A program made the position numbers and the translations under genes. The notes below the pieces were generated by a model. That model was not told the origin of the DNA and did not search any database. It worked only from the letters and a program-made list of their open reading frames with translations. From CAVSMC01 sp963798655 (GTDB lineage: Bacteria; Pseudomonadota; Gammaproteobacteria; Burkholderiales; Casimicrobiaceae), in the NCBI GenBank assembly GCA_963798655.1, contig CAWCUH010000003.1, forward strand, positions 434,001 to 498,000: 64,000 nt of DNA. Direction: 5' to 3'. Shown here in pieces: positions 8,812 through 17,591 of this stretch; the stretch's first letter is position 1, and each line of letters opens with the position of its first letter.

Positions 8812-9324
8812 CTACTGCGCGGTGTCGAGCTCGCGGCGGCGCGGCTCGATCAACGCGGCGACGACGCCGAGCACGCTGAACAGCGCTCCGATCGGCACCG
8901 CGAGATACGCCCAGCTGATCGACAGCGACTCGAGGCCGCTGATCGTCTGGAAGCGCGCGCGCCATACGTAGTCGAAGCCGTAGCGGATCAGCACGCCGAT
9001 CAGCAGCAGCGCCGCGAGCGCGATCAGCACGTCGAGCGCGCGCTTCAGCGCCGGGCCGCCCTTGCGGTACGCGACGTCGACCGACACCATCGCGCCCTCG
9101 CGAAAAGCCGCCGGCACGCCGAGGAACACCATCCAGATCAGCGTGAAGCGGATCAGCACCTCCGACCATTCGGCCGGCTGATGCAGCACGAAGCGCGCGA
9201 GAATCTGGTAGAGGCCGAGCAGCGCAGCAGCGACGAGCATCGCGCAAGCGCCGCCGAGCGCGATTGCCGTCGCACGGCGCTCGACGGCGAGGAACGCCCG
9301 GCGAAACGAACGCATGTCGACCAT
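8812..9324 (-). CDS. TRAP transporter small permease (DctQ family)
   Basis: A 170-residue membrane protein with four predicted helices, the standard size for DctQ. Typical features are the WSEVLIRFTLIWMVFLGVPAAF stretch in the second and third helices (conserved W-E...R segment) and a C-terminal pair of helices ending in a charged tail. It is the structural partner of the large permease directly downstream. Starts at 9324 or 9315 (MRSFRR) are both possible. A REP-like palindromic element lies between this gene and the upstream receptor gene. Confidence 0.88.
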   Translation of the reverse strand: MVDMRSFRRAFLAVERRATAIALGGACAMLVAAALLGLYQILARFVLHQPAEWSEVLIRFTLIWMVFLGVPAAFREGAMVSVDVAYRKGGPALKRALDVLIALAALLLIGVLIRYGFDYVWRARFQTISGLESLSISWAYLAVPIGALFSVLGVVAALIEPRRRELDTAQ

Positions 9325-9400
9325 GTCATTCCCGCGAGCGCGGGAATCCAGTGTCTTGCGCCGGGAACCTCACCGGGTCCCCGAGTGCGCGGGGACGACA
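9325..9400. repeat. REP-like double palindrome
   Basis: Two adjacent imperfect palindromes lie here: TCATTCCCGCG/CGCGGGAATCCA at 9326-9350 and a related GGGTCCCCG/GCGGGGACGACA unit at about 9376-9400. The same family recurs at 33021-33098. It sits between the receptor and small-permease genes of one operon, where such elements often form mRNA-stabilising hairpins. Confidence 0.75.
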
Positions 9401-9407
9401 AACCGGA

Positions 9408-10394
9408 TCACTTGTAGTTGCGAATGCGGTCGATGTTCTGTTGTCCGAATTTCTTCGCGAAGTCGGTGTATGTAGGTGCGAGCGCCGCCTGGAACTTCGC
9501 CTTGTCGACGTTCTCGACGATCGTCATGCCCTTGCTGCGAAGGTCGGCGACGGCTTTGCGCTCGTCGTCGTCGATGCGCGCGCGGTTAGCCTTCACCGCC
9601 TCCTTCGCGGCGTCCGTGAACGCCTGCTTGTCGGCGGCCGACAGCTTGTCCCACAGTGCCTTGTTCATCAGGATCAGCGCCGGGGAGTACACGTGACCAG
9701 TCATCGTCATGTACTTCTGCACCTGATCGAACTTGGCCGCGGTGATCACGGAGACGGGATTCTCCTGCCCGTCGACGGTGCCCTGCTGCAGGGCAGTGAA
9801 CACCTCGGTGAACGCCATCGGCGTCGGGATGATGCCGAACGCCTTGTACGCTTCGATGTGCACCGGGTTCTCCATCGTGCGCATCTTGAGGCCCTTCAGA
9901 TCGTCGGGCGAGTTCACCGGATGCTTGCTGTTCGTCATGTGGCGGAAGCCGTTTTCGCCCCATGCAAGCGCTTCGATGCCCTTCGCCGGAAACTTGGCGA
10001 GCAGGTCCTGGCCGATCGGGCCGTCGAGCACCGCGCGCGCGTGCGCGTAGTCGCGAAAGAGGAACGGAATGTCGAGGATCGCGACCTCGGGCACGAAATT
10101 GGGCACCGGCCCGGTCGACGTCATCGTGAGATCGAGCGTCCCGAGCTGGATCGCCTCGATCGACTCGCGCTCGGCGCCGAGCGCGCCCGAGTAGAAGTTC
10201 TGCACCTTGTAGCGGCCGCCGGTGCGCCGCTCGACTTCGCGCGCGAACGTGTCGACGGCGACGCCGTAGTGCGAGTTCTGGCTGACCGAAATATTCATCT
10301 TGAGCGTCGTCTGCGCGGCGGCGGGCGCGACGGGCACCAAAGCGGTTGCGACGCCGCAGAGCGCGGCGATGGCGAGCAGGCGGACGATCCGCAT
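9408..10394 (-). CDS. TRAP transporter periplasmic receptor (DctP family)
   Basis: A 328-residue periplasmic solute-binding protein. The signal peptide runs to about residue 28 (cleavage after APAAAQ), then TTLKMNISVSQNSHYG begins the mature domain. The strongly conserved FTALQQGTVDGQENP lies in the middle, and the helix that carries the ligand-binding Arg (LKGLKMRTMENP) precedes it. The ATG at 10394 has TGGAG six bases upstream. It is first in the order receptor-Q-M-CoA-transferase. Its promoter must share the 165-base gap with the divergent glcD, which hints that the imported compound is a hydroxy- or dicarboxylic acid linked to glycolate-type oxidation. Confidence 0.92.
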   Translation of the reverse strand: MRIVRLLAIAALCGVATALVPVAPAAAQTTLKMNISVSQNSHYGVAVDTFAREVERRTGGRYKVQNFYSGALGAERESIEAIQLGTLDLTMTSTGPVPNFVPEVAILDIPFLFRDYAHARAVLDGPIGQDLLAKFPAKGIEALAWGENGFRHMTNSKHPVNSPDDLKGLKMRTMENPVHIEAYKAFGIIPTPMAFTEVFTALQQGTVDGQENPVSVITAAKFDQVQKYMTMTGHVYSPALILMNKALWDKLSAADKQAFTDAAKEAVKANRARIDDDERKAVADLRSKGMTIVENVDKAKFQAALAPTYTDFAKKFGQQNIDRIRNYK

Positions 10395-10496
10395 CGGATT
10401 CTCCAGTTGCGGTGAACAGGTTGCCCGCGGCTTTTGCCGCCGCGTGGCGGAACCGCTGGATTCTAGCGGAAAGACGTGCCTTTCCGCGGGGACCTT

Positions 10497-10502
10497 TATA
10501 AT
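10497..10502 (+). promoter_or_regulatory. Probable -10 element for glcD
   Basis: A perfect TATAAT stands out in the GC-rich divergent gap, 57 bases before the glcD start. No convincing -35 lies 17 bases upstream (AAGACG is the nearest at a poor spacing), which would fit an activator-dependent promoter. Confidence 0.5.
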
Positions 10503-10558
10503 GGGCGACCCCTGCCGGCGGCCATGCACCGCCCGTGCGACCGAGGGTACGATCCCGA

Positions 10559-12013
10559 ATGATCGATCCGATCGTCTACAACCAGCTGGCGGCGATCGTG
10601 CCGCCGTCCGCGCTGCTCGCAAGCGACGAGGAGACGCGGCCGTACGAATGTGACGGGCTGACGCTCTACCGTGAGCGTCCGGCCGCCGTCGTGCTGCCCG
10701 ACACCGAGGCGCAGGTTGCGGCCGTGCTGTCGCTGTGCCATGCGGCGCGCATCCCGGTCGTCGCGCGGGGCGCCGGCACCGGCCTGTCCGGCGGCGCGAT
10801 GCCCGACAAGCGGGGCATCGTGCTGTCGCTCGCAAAGTTCAAGCGCGTGCTCGCCGTCGACCCGATCTCGCGCACGGCGGTCGTCCAGCCGGGCGTGCGC
10901 AACCTCGCGATCTCCGAGGCGGCGGCGCAATACGGGTTGTACTTCGCGCCCGATCCGAGCTCGCAGATCGCGTGCACGATCGGCGGCAACGTCGCCGAGA
11001 ACGCCGGCGGCGTCCACTGCCTCAAGTACGGCCTCACCGTGCACAACGTGCGCCGCGTGCGCGGCGTGCTGATCACCGGCGAGATCGTCGAGCTCGGCGG
11101 CGACGCGCTCGACAGCGCAGGCTACGATCTGCTCGCGCTGATCCACGGCTCCGAGGGCCTGCTCGCGGTCATCACCGAGATCACCGTCAAGCTCACCGCG
11201 AAGCCGCAGCTCGCGCAGGTAGCGCTCGCCGCGTTCGACGATGTCGCGAAGGCGGGCGCCGGCGTCGCGGCCGTGATCGGCGCCGGCATCGTTCCCGCCG
11301 GTCTCGAGATGATGGACAAGCGTGCGACGCACGCGGTCGAGGATTACGTGCACGCGGGCTATCCGCTCGATGCGCAAGCGATGCTGATCGTCGAAAGCGA
11401 CGGCACGCCGGAGGAAGTCGCCGCCGACATGGCGGACATCAAGCGCGTGCTCGCCGAAGCGGGCGCATCGTCGATTCGCGTCTCCAAGGACGAGAAGGAT
11501 CGGCTGCTGCTGTGGTCCGGTCGCAAGGCGGCCTTTCCCGCGGTCGGACGAATCACGCCCGACTACATCTGCATGGACGGCACGATTCCGCGCCGCGCGC
11601 TGCCCGGCGTGCTGCTGCGCATCGAGGAGTTGTCGAAGCAGTTCCGGCTCCGCTGTGCCAACGTGTTCCACGCCGGCGACGGCAACCTGCATCCGCTGAT
11701 CATGTTCGACGCGAACGTCGGTGACGAGGCGTCGCGTGCCGAGGCGTTCGGCGCCGCGGTGCTCGAGCTTTGCATCGACGTCGGCGGCACGATCACCGGC
11801 GAGCACGGGGTGGGCGTCGAGAAGCTTCGCGGCATGTGCACGCAGTTTCGCCCGCGCGAGCTCGAGCGCTTCCTCGCCGTGAAGGCGGCGTTCGACACGC
11901 ACGGCTTGCTCAATCCCGGCAAGGCGGTGCCCACGCTCAACCGATGCGCGGAATTCGGCAAGATGAAAGTCCATCGCGGCGAGCTCGCGCATCCCGAGCT
12001 GCCGCGCTATTGA
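10559..12013 (+). CDS. glcD: Glycolate oxidase subunit GlcD (FAD-linked)
   Basis: A 484-residue FAD-binding oxidoreductase that carries the flavin of the glycolate/2-hydroxyacid oxidase complex and oxidises glycolate to glyoxylate at the membrane. The FAD-binding loop GAGTGLSGGAMP starts at about residue 71, and the SSQIACTIGGNVAENAGG segment follows at about 135. The C-terminal EHGVGVEKL at about 414 is the family's end signature. The ATG at 10559 is used; an in-frame GTG at 10535 is possible. It is followed after 16 bases by a second FAD oxidase, then by glcE and glcF further on. Confidence 0.93.
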   Translation: MIDPIVYNQLAAIVPPSALLASDEETRPYECDGLTLYRERPAAVVLPDTEAQVAAVLSLCHAARIPVVARGAGTGLSGGAMPDKRGIVLSLAKFKRVLAVDPISRTAVVQPGVRNLAISEAAAQYGLYFAPDPSSQIACTIGGNVAENAGGVHCLKYGLTVHNVRRVRGVLITGEIVELGGDALDSAGYDLLALIHGSEGLLAVITEITVKLTAKPQLAQVALAAFDDVAKAGAGVAAVIGAGIVPAGLEMMDKRATHAVEDYVHAGYPLDAQAMLIVESDGTPEEVAADMADIKRVLAEAGASSIRVSKDEKDRLLLWSGRKAAFPAVGRITPDYICMDGTIPRRALPGVLLRIEELSKQFRLRCANVFHAGDGNLHPLIMFDANVGDEASRAEAFGAAVLELCIDVGGTITGEHGVGVEKLRGMCTQFRPRELERFLAVKAAFDTHGLLNPGKAVPTLNRCAEFGKMKVHRGELAHPELPRY

Positions 12014-12029
12014 TGCGACCGAGGCTGCA

Positions 12030-13439
12030 ATGTTGAACCCGACCGAGCTGCGCGTGCGTCCCGATGCGGAAACGATCGCGCGTGTGACCGGCGAGCTCGC
12101 GCAGCGCTACGGCGAGCGCGCGGTGACAAGCGCCGCGGTCCGCGACCAGCACAGTCACGGCGAAGGCCTGGCCGACGCGGCGGCGCCCGACGTCGTCGTG
12201 TTCCCGCACACGAACGAAGAAGTCGCGGCGATCGTGCGCCTGTGCAACGCGGCGCGCGTGCCGGTGATCGCGTTCGGCGTTGGCACGTCGCTCGAAGGCC
12301 ACGTCGCTGCGCTGTACGGCGGCGTTTGCATCGACCTGTCGCAGATGAACCGCGTGCTCGAGGTGAACGGCGAGGACCTCGACTGCCGCGTGCAAGCCGG
12401 CGTCACGCGCGAGCAGGTGAATGCGGAGCTCAAGGGAACCGGACTGTTCTTCCCGATCGATCCCGGCGCCAATGCGACGATCGGCGGCATGGCGGCGACG
12501 CGCGCATCCGGCACCAACGCCGTCCGTTACGGCACGATGCGCGAGAACGTGCTCGGACTCACGGTGGTGACATCGGACGGACGCATCGTGCGCACCGGCG
12601 GGCGCGCGCGCAAGTCGAGCGCCGGCTACGACCTCACGCGGCTGTTCGTCGGCGCTGAAGGCACGCTTGGCATCATCACCGAAGTGCAACTGCGTCTCTA
12701 CGGCGTCCCCGAGGCGATCGCCGCGGCGGTGTGCCAGTTCGGCGACCTCGCGAGCGCCGTGAACACGGTGATCGTCGCGATGCAGCACGGCATTCCGGTC
12801 GCGCGTATCGAGCTGCTGGACGACGTGCAGATGCGCGCATGCATCCGCTATTCGAAGCTCGACGGCTACGCCGAGAAGCCGACGCTCTTCTTCGAGTTCC
12901 ACGGCAGCGACGCCGGCGTCGAGGAGCAGGCGGCATCGATGCAGCAGATCTGCGCGGAATTCGGCGGCAGCGCGTTCGAATGGGCGACCAGGCCCGAGGA
13001 CCGATCGCGGCTGTGGAAGGCGCGGCACAACGCGTACTACGCGGCGATGGCGCTGCTGCCCGGCACGCAGGGCTTCGCGACCGATGCGTGCGTGCCAATT
13101 TCGCGGCTCGCGGACTGCGTGCTCGAGACGAAGGCCGACGTCGATGCGAGCGGCCTCGTCGCGCCGATCGTCGGCCACGTCGGCGACGGCAACTTCCATC
13201 TCGTCGTGCTGTTCGATCCGGGCAACCCGGCCGAGCGCGCGAAGGCCGAGGACCTCGCAAAGCGGGTCAGCATGCGCGCGATCGCGATGGGCGGCACATG
13301 CACGGGCGAGCACGGCATCGGCGTGCACAAGCTCGAGGCGCTCGTGATCGAGGCGGGCGAGTCGGTGGACCTGATGCGGGCGATCAAGCGAGCGCTCGAT
13401 CCCAACAACGTCATGAACCCGGGCAAGACGGTGCCGTAG
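12030..13439 (+). CDS. FAD-linked oxidase, D-lactate dehydrogenase (cytochrome)-like
   Basis: A 469-residue flavoprotein of the same superfamily as GlcD but closer to D-lactate dehydrogenases (LDHD type). The FAD motif is GVGTSLEGHV at about residue 82. DPGANATIGGMAATRASGTN lies at about 149-168, and the C-terminal metal/substrate region has GHVGDGNFH and EHGIGVHKLE. It probably oxidises D-lactate or another D-2-hydroxyacid and feeds electrons to the respiratory chain. It lies between glcD and glcE, so it either shares GlcE/GlcF or serves a parallel substrate. Its stop codon touches a long inverted repeat. Confidence 0.88.
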   Translation: MLNPTELRVRPDAETIARVTGELAQRYGERAVTSAAVRDQHSHGEGLADAAAPDVVVFPHTNEEVAAIVRLCNAARVPVIAFGVGTSLEGHVAALYGGVCIDLSQMNRVLEVNGEDLDCRVQAGVTREQVNAELKGTGLFFPIDPGANATIGGMAATRASGTNAVRYGTMRENVLGLTVVTSDGRIVRTGGRARKSSAGYDLTRLFVGAEGTLGIITEVQLRLYGVPEAIAAAVCQFGDLASAVNTVIVAMQHGIPVARIELLDDVQMRACIRYSKLDGYAEKPTLFFEFHGSDAGVEEQAASMQQICAEFGGSAFEWATRPEDRSRLWKARHNAYYAAMALLPGTQGFATDACVPISRLADCVLETKADVDASGLVAPIVGHVGDGNFHLVVLFDPGNPAERAKAEDLAKRVSMRAIAMGGTCTGEHGIGVHKLEALVIEAGESVDLMRAIKRALDPNNVMNPGKTVP

Positions 13440-13509
13440 GGGACAGACCACGTTTTCGGCTCGATGAAAACGTGGCTCGTCCCTTCGACCGAAAACGTGG
13501 TCTGTCCCC
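13439..13509. repeat. Long perfect inverted repeat, GGGGACAGACC family
   Basis: Perfect 21-base arms at 13439-13459 and 13489-13509 begin GGGGACAGACCACG and end CGTGGTCTGTCCCC. The loop contains an imperfect third copy (GAAAACGTGGCTCGTCCC). It fills the whole gap between the preceding stop and the GST start. It resembles the palindromes mobilised by REP-associated (RAYT) transposases, but no such gene is in the window. Confidence 0.85.
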
Positions 13510-13511
13510 CA

Positions 13512-14195
13512 ATGTACAAGCTCTACATCGGCAACCGCAATTATTCGTCGTGGTCGCTGCGCGGGTGGCTCGTCGCGAAGCTCTGCGGCGCACCGTTCGA
13601 GGAGACGCTGGTGCAGCTCTCCGGAGAAGGGCAGAGCATCGCGAACCGTCGCTTCTCGCCGTCGGGACGTGTGCCGGCGCTCTACGACGGCGATCTGGTC
13701 GTCTGGGATTCGCTCGCGATCACCGAATACCTCGCCGAGCGCCATGCCGGCATGTGGCCGACCGACCCGATCGCGCGCGCGTGGTCACGCTGCGTCTGCG
13801 CGGAGATGCACGCGGGCTTCTCGGCGCTGCGTGACGAAATGACGATGTGCATTCGCGAGCGCGTCGACGTGCGGCCGTGGTCGAGCAAGCTTGCCGCCGA
13901 CATCACGCGGATCGAAGAGATCTGGAACGAGGGCCGCCGCCGATTCGGCCGCGGCGGCGCGTTCCTGTGCGGAACGCTATCGATCGCCGACGCGTTCTTC
14001 GCGCCGGTCGCCTTTCGCTTCCAGACGTACGGCGTCTCGCCTGCCGGCGCTGCCGGCGAGTATCTCGCGGCGCTCCTCGCGCATCCGTATCTGCGCGAAT
14101 GGGAGCGGGCCGCGCTTGCCGAAACTGCAATCGTCGAGCTCGACGAGCCGCGCGTCATCTACCGCGACAAGCTTGCCGCGGCCGCGCGCGGATAG
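13512..14195 (+). CDS. Glutathione S-transferase family protein
   Basis: A 227-residue cytosolic GST. The thioredoxin-like N-terminal domain starts YKLYIGNRNYSSWSLRGWL, where the SSWS serine is the likely glutathione-activating residue. The cis-Pro loop RVPALYDGD and the WDSLAITEYLAER helix follow. The C-terminal all-alpha domain has LSIADAFFAPVA, the N-capping/hydrophobic-staple region. ATG 13512 is chosen because the codons upstream lie in an inverted repeat. It sits in the middle of the glc cluster, although its part in hydroxyacid metabolism is not obvious. It may be an insertion accompanying the repeat. Confidence 0.88.
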   Translation: MYKLYIGNRNYSSWSLRGWLVAKLCGAPFEETLVQLSGEGQSIANRRFSPSGRVPALYDGDLVVWDSLAITEYLAERHAGMWPTDPIARAWSRCVCAEMHAGFSALRDEMTMCIRERVDVRPWSSKLAADITRIEEIWNEGRRRFGRGGAFLCGTLSIADAFFAPVAFRFQTYGVSPAGAAGEYLAALLAHPYLREWERAALAETAIVELDEPRVIYRDKLAAAARG

Positions 14196-14204
14196 CGGAA
14201 CTCG

Positions 14205-15281
14205 ATGACGGACGCGCTGATCACCGACTGGCAGTCGCGCATTCGCTCGGCGGCGTCGAAGTGCGCGCCGCTTCGGCTTCGCGGCGGCGGCACGAAGGAT
14301 TTCTACGCGCAGACGCTGCAGGGTGACCCGCTCGACAGCGCGCAACTGTGCGGAATCGTCGACTACGACCCGACCGAGCTCGTGATCACCGCGCGTGCCG
14401 GCACGCCGCTCGTCGCGATCGAGTCGGCGATGCGCGACGCGGGCCAGATACTGGCGTTCGAGCCGCCGCATTTCGGCCATGGCGCCACGCTGGGCGGCTG
14501 CATCGCCGCGGGCCTGTCGGGACCGCGACGGCCGTTCGCAGGCTCGGCGCGCGATGTCGTGCTGGGCGTTCGCATGCTCGACGGCAACGGCGACGATCTG
14601 TCGTTCGGCGGTCGCGTGATGAAGAACGTCGCCGGATTCGACGTGCCGCGGCTCATGACCGGCGCGCTCGGAACGCTGGGCCTGCTGCTCGAGATCTCGC
14701 TCAAGTGCCTGCCGCGGCCGAAAGTGGAAACCACACGCGTCATCGATTGCTCGGCCGACAAGGCGATCCGCCTCGCAAACGAGTGGGGCGGCAAGCCGCT
14801 GCCGTTGTCGGCGACGTGCTATCACGACGGCAAGCTCGCGATCCGCCTGTCCGGCGCCGCGCCAGCGGTTGAAGCGGCGGAGCGAAAGCTGGGCGGCGCC
14901 GCGCACGCCGACGGCGAAGGCTTCTGGACGAGCGTGCGCGAACAGACGCATCCGTTCTTCGCCCCCGCGTTCGGAACTTCGTCGCTGTGGCGGCTGTCGG
15001 TCAAGCCTTCCGCGCCGTATGCCGATCTCGGCGGCGAGCAGCTGGTCGAATGGGGCGGCGCGCTGCGCTGGCTGATCGCCGGCGAGCGCACCGATGCGGC
15101 GCGTGTGCGCAGCTGGGCGGAGTCGAACGGTGGCCACGCGACGCTGTTCCGCTCGTCGGCGAAGATCGTCGGTGCCTTTCATCCGCTGCCGCCGACGATG
15201 CACGCACTCCACCGGCGGCTGAAGAGCGCGTTCGACCCCGCGGGCGTGTTCAATCGCGGCCGCATGTACGAAGATCTCTGA
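14205..15281 (+). CDS. glcE: Glycolate oxidase subunit GlcE
   Basis: A 358-residue FAD-binding subunit of glycolate oxidase, normal in size for GlcE. It has LRLRGGGTKDFYAQ near the start and EPPHFGHGATLGGCIAAGLS in the FAD-binding part. VMKNVAGFDVPRLMTGALG lies at about residue 140 and is typical of GlcE. GlcE works with GlcD and GlcF at the inner membrane. The last base of its stop is the first base of the glcF start (TGATG), indicating translational coupling. Confidence 0.92.
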   Translation: MTDALITDWQSRIRSAASKCAPLRLRGGGTKDFYAQTLQGDPLDSAQLCGIVDYDPTELVITARAGTPLVAIESAMRDAGQILAFEPPHFGHGATLGGCIAAGLSGPRRPFAGSARDVVLGVRMLDGNGDDLSFGGRVMKNVAGFDVPRLMTGALGTLGLLLEISLKCLPRPKVETTRVIDCSADKAIRLANEWGGKPLPLSATCYHDGKLAIRLSGAAPAVEAAERKLGGAAHADGEGFWTSVREQTHPFFAPAFGTSSLWRLSVKPSAPYADLGGEQLVEWGGALRWLIAGERTDAARVRSWAESNGGHATLFRSSAKIVGAFHPLPPTMHALHRRLKSAFDPAGVFNRGRMYEDL

Positions 15282-16522
15282 TGCAGACGGCACTGGCGGA
15301 CTTCATCCGCGAAACCCCCGATGGCCGCGAGGCGGACGCGATCCTGCGTGCATGCGTCCATTGCGGCTTCTGCACGGCGACGTGCCCCACGTACCAGCTG
15401 ACCGGCGACGAGCTCGACGGCCCGCGCGGGCGCATCTACCTGATCAAGCAGGCGCTCGAAGGCCGCGACGTCACCGCGCATACGCAGCTGCATCTCGACC
15501 GCTGCCTCACGTGTCGCGCGTGCGAGACGACATGCCCGTCGGGCGTCAGGTACGGGCGGCTGCTCGACATCGGCCGGCGCATCGTCGACGAGCGCGTCGA
15601 GCGCTCCAGCACCGACCAGGCGAAGCGGTGGGCGATCCGCCGCACGCTGCTCGCGAAGCCGCTGTTCGGCGCGGCGATGACGATCGGCCGATTGATGAAA
15701 CCGCTGTTGCCACGCGCGCTCGCGAAACAGGTGCCGGCAAGCGCCGGCAGCGTCGTGTGGCCGGCGCCGCGGCACGCGCGCAGGATGCTCGTCCTCGAAG
15801 GCTGCGTGCAGGATTCGATTGCCCCGTCGATCGACGCCGCGATGGCGCGCGTGCTCGACCGTATCGGCGTGACGCTGATCCGCGCCGGAGGCGGCTGCTG
15901 CGGCGCGCTGCCGCACCACCTGAACGAGGAATCCGAAGCGATCGCGTTGATGAAGCGCAACATCGATGTCTGGTGGCCGCACATCGAGCGCGGCGCCGAG
16001 GCGATCGTCGTCACCGCGAGCGGCTGCGGCGTCATGGTGAAGGAATACGGCCACATGCTGCGGCTCGATCCGGCGTATGCGGCGAAGGCGAAGAAGGTGT
16101 CGGAGCTCTTCCGCGACACCGTCGAGGTCGTCGCCGACGAATGGCCGGAGATCGCTCCGAAGGTCGCGATGGATCTCGGGTCGCAGAAGGTCGCGTTCCA
16201 GTCGCCGTGCTCGCTGCAGCACGGGTTGCGGCTCAACGGCCGCGTCGAGGAGATCCTGCAGGCGCTCGGCCTCGAGCTCGTGCCCGTTGCCGACGCGCAC
16301 CTGTGCTGCGGCTCGGCCGGGACGTACTCGATGCTGCAGCCCGAGCTGTCATCGCAATTGAAGGCCAACAAGCTCGCCGCGTTGCACGAGGGTCGCCCGG
16401 ACATCATCGCGACGGCCAACATCGGCTGCCTCGCGCATCTCGCGAACGGCGCCAAGCGGCCGGTGCGTCACTGGATCGAGCTGCTCGACGCGCGGATGGT
16501 CGGCGGCGCGCGTGACGCGTAG
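15281..16522 (+). CDS. glcF: Glycolate oxidase iron-sulfur subunit GlcF
   Basis: A 413-residue electron-transfer subunit. Two [4Fe-4S] ferredoxin motifs are visible near the N-terminus, CVHCGFCTATCPTY and CLTCRACETTCPSG. Two CCG domains follow, GGGCCGALPHH and HLCCGSAGTYS, as in GlcF and heterodisulfide-reductase-like subunits. It passes electrons from the GlcD/GlcE flavins to the quinone pool. The ATG at 15281 overlaps the glcE stop by one base. A frame stays open upstream inside glcE, but it has no start suited to this protein. Confidence 0.95.
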   Translation: MQTALADFIRETPDGREADAILRACVHCGFCTATCPTYQLTGDELDGPRGRIYLIKQALEGRDVTAHTQLHLDRCLTCRACETTCPSGVRYGRLLDIGRRIVDERVERSSTDQAKRWAIRRTLLAKPLFGAAMTIGRLMKPLLPRALAKQVPASAGSVVWPAPRHARRMLVLEGCVQDSIAPSIDAAMARVLDRIGVTLIRAGGGCCGALPHHLNEESEAIALMKRNIDVWWPHIERGAEAIVVTASGCGVMVKEYGHMLRLDPAYAAKAKKVSELFRDTVEVVADEWPEIAPKVAMDLGSQKVAFQSPCSLQHGLRLNGRVEEILQALGLELVPVADAHLCCGSAGTYSMLQPELSSQLKANKLAALHEGRPDIIATANIGCLAHLANGAKRPVRHWIELLDARMVGGARDA

Positions 16523-16534
16523 CGCGGGCTCGCG

Positions 16535-16990
16535 TTGACGACCCACAGCGTTGCGGACACAGGCGCGAGGCGGCGCGGGCGCTACCGATATTTCGTCGAA
16601 ATCCCGACCCGGTGGATGGACAACGACACCTACGGCCACGTGAACAACGTCGCGTACTACTCGTACTTCGACACCGCGGTGAACGAGCACCTGATCCATG
16701 CAGGAAGCCTCGACATCCGCGACGGCACGCAGATCGGCATCGTCGTCGAAACGATGTGCCGGTTCCATCGATCGCTCACGTTTCCCGATGTCGTCGACGC
16801 CGGTCTCCTCGTGACGAAGCTCGGCCATTCGTCGGTGCGCTACGAGATCGGCCTTTTCCGCCGCGCCGACGACGATGCGGCGGCGACCGGGCATTTCGTC
16901 CACGTCTGGGTCGATCGCACGTCGCAGCGACCGGCGCCCGTTCCTCCGGCGATTCGTGCGGCGCTCGAGCCGCTCGTGGTGCGCGGATGA
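16535..16990 (+). CDS. Acyl-CoA thioesterase, 4-hydroxybenzoyl-CoA thioesterase-like hotdog fold
   Basis: A 151-residue single hotdog-domain protein. The catalytic motif is RWMDNDTYGHVNNVAYYSYF, with Asp followed by GHVNN as in the 4HBT family. It would hydrolyse an acyl-CoA to the acid and CoA. The only start that keeps the whole domain is TTG at 16535, since the glcF stop is in the same frame just upstream and the next ATG falls inside the active-site motif. It is 12 bases after glcF and probably in its operon. Confidence 0.85.
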   Translation: MTTHSVADTGARRRGRYRYFVEIPTRWMDNDTYGHVNNVAYYSYFDTAVNEHLIHAGSLDIRDGTQIGIVVETMCRFHRSLTFPDVVDAGLLVTKLGHSSVRYEIGLFRRADDDAAATGHFVHVWVDRTSQRPAPVPPAIRAALEPLVVRG

Positions 16991-17010
16991 CGCCCCGAAG
17001 CCGCCGGCCT

Positions 17011-17094
17011 CGTCATTGCGAGGCCGCAGGCCGAGCAGGCTGCTTTTGCGACGCGCGATGAAAAGCAGGTCCGTCGCTTGCTCTCGCGATGACG
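17011..17094. repeat. Intergenic inverted repeat, CGTCATTGCGAG family
   Basis: The arms CGTCATTGCGAG (17011-17022) and CTCGCGATGACG (17083-17094) pair with one mismatch, and an inner GCTTTT/AAAAGC pairing extends the fold. This resembles the dispersed CGTCATTGCGAG repeats common in proteobacterial genomes. Confidence 0.6.
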
Positions 17095-17126
17095 CAGGTT
17101 GCGTCGACCGCATCTCATGCTCGTCG

Positions 17127-17591
17127 ATGACCACCGACACGCGCGACGCGGCGTTCGAAGTGCTGTCCCGATTTCTGCGTGCCGACGACCATTACCTCGC
17201 ATCGAGCGCGGCCTACGGCGATGGCGGCGCACCCGCGCTCGCCCGCGCGCTCGAGCTTTTCGTCGAGCGACCGGATATCGGAATCGTCTGGCTCGCGACG
17301 TGCGACGGCATCGCCGTCGGCGCCTGCGTCGTCTGCTACGCCATCTCGACGTCGCGCGGCACGCTCGTCGCGAAGCTCGACGACGTCGTCGTGCGCGACG
17401 GCTGGCAGCGATGCGGCGTCGGCGCGTCGATGCTGCGCGCGCTCGCCGATCGTCTGCGCGTGCAGGGCGTCACGCGGATCGACTCCGCGTGCCATCGCGA
17501 CAACGCGGGCGCGTGGCGATTCTATGAACGGCTCGGATTCAAGCCGCTCGACGAGGAGCGGATCGCATGGCTGATGGGAGAGGCAACATGA
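17127..17591 (+). CDS. GNAT-family N-acetyltransferase
   Basis: A 154-residue acetyl-CoA-dependent acyltransferase. The acetyl-CoA binding loop is seen as VVRDGWQRCGVGASMLRALA (the R/Q-x-x-G-x-G/A element), followed by the usual DSACHRDNAGAWRFYERLGF near the C-terminus. The substrate could be an amine, an amino acid or a protein N-terminus. ATG 17127 gives the standard single-domain length. The stop overlaps the S9 peptidase start (ATGA), so the two are translationally coupled. Confidence 0.85.
   Translation: MTTDTRDAAFEVLSRFLRADDHYLASSAAYGDGGAPALARALELFVERPDIGIVWLATCDGIAVGACVVCYAISTSRGTLVAKLDDVVVRDGWQRCGVGASMLRALADRLRVQGVTRIDSACHRDNAGAWRFYERLGFKPLDEERIAWLMGEAT

Noticed and set aside
6280..9417. 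A 1045-codon open frame on the plus strand
   Set aside because: It is antisense to the CoA-transferase and TRAP genes, has low-complexity Arg/Asp/His-rich composition and no domain. This is a shadow caused by high GC.
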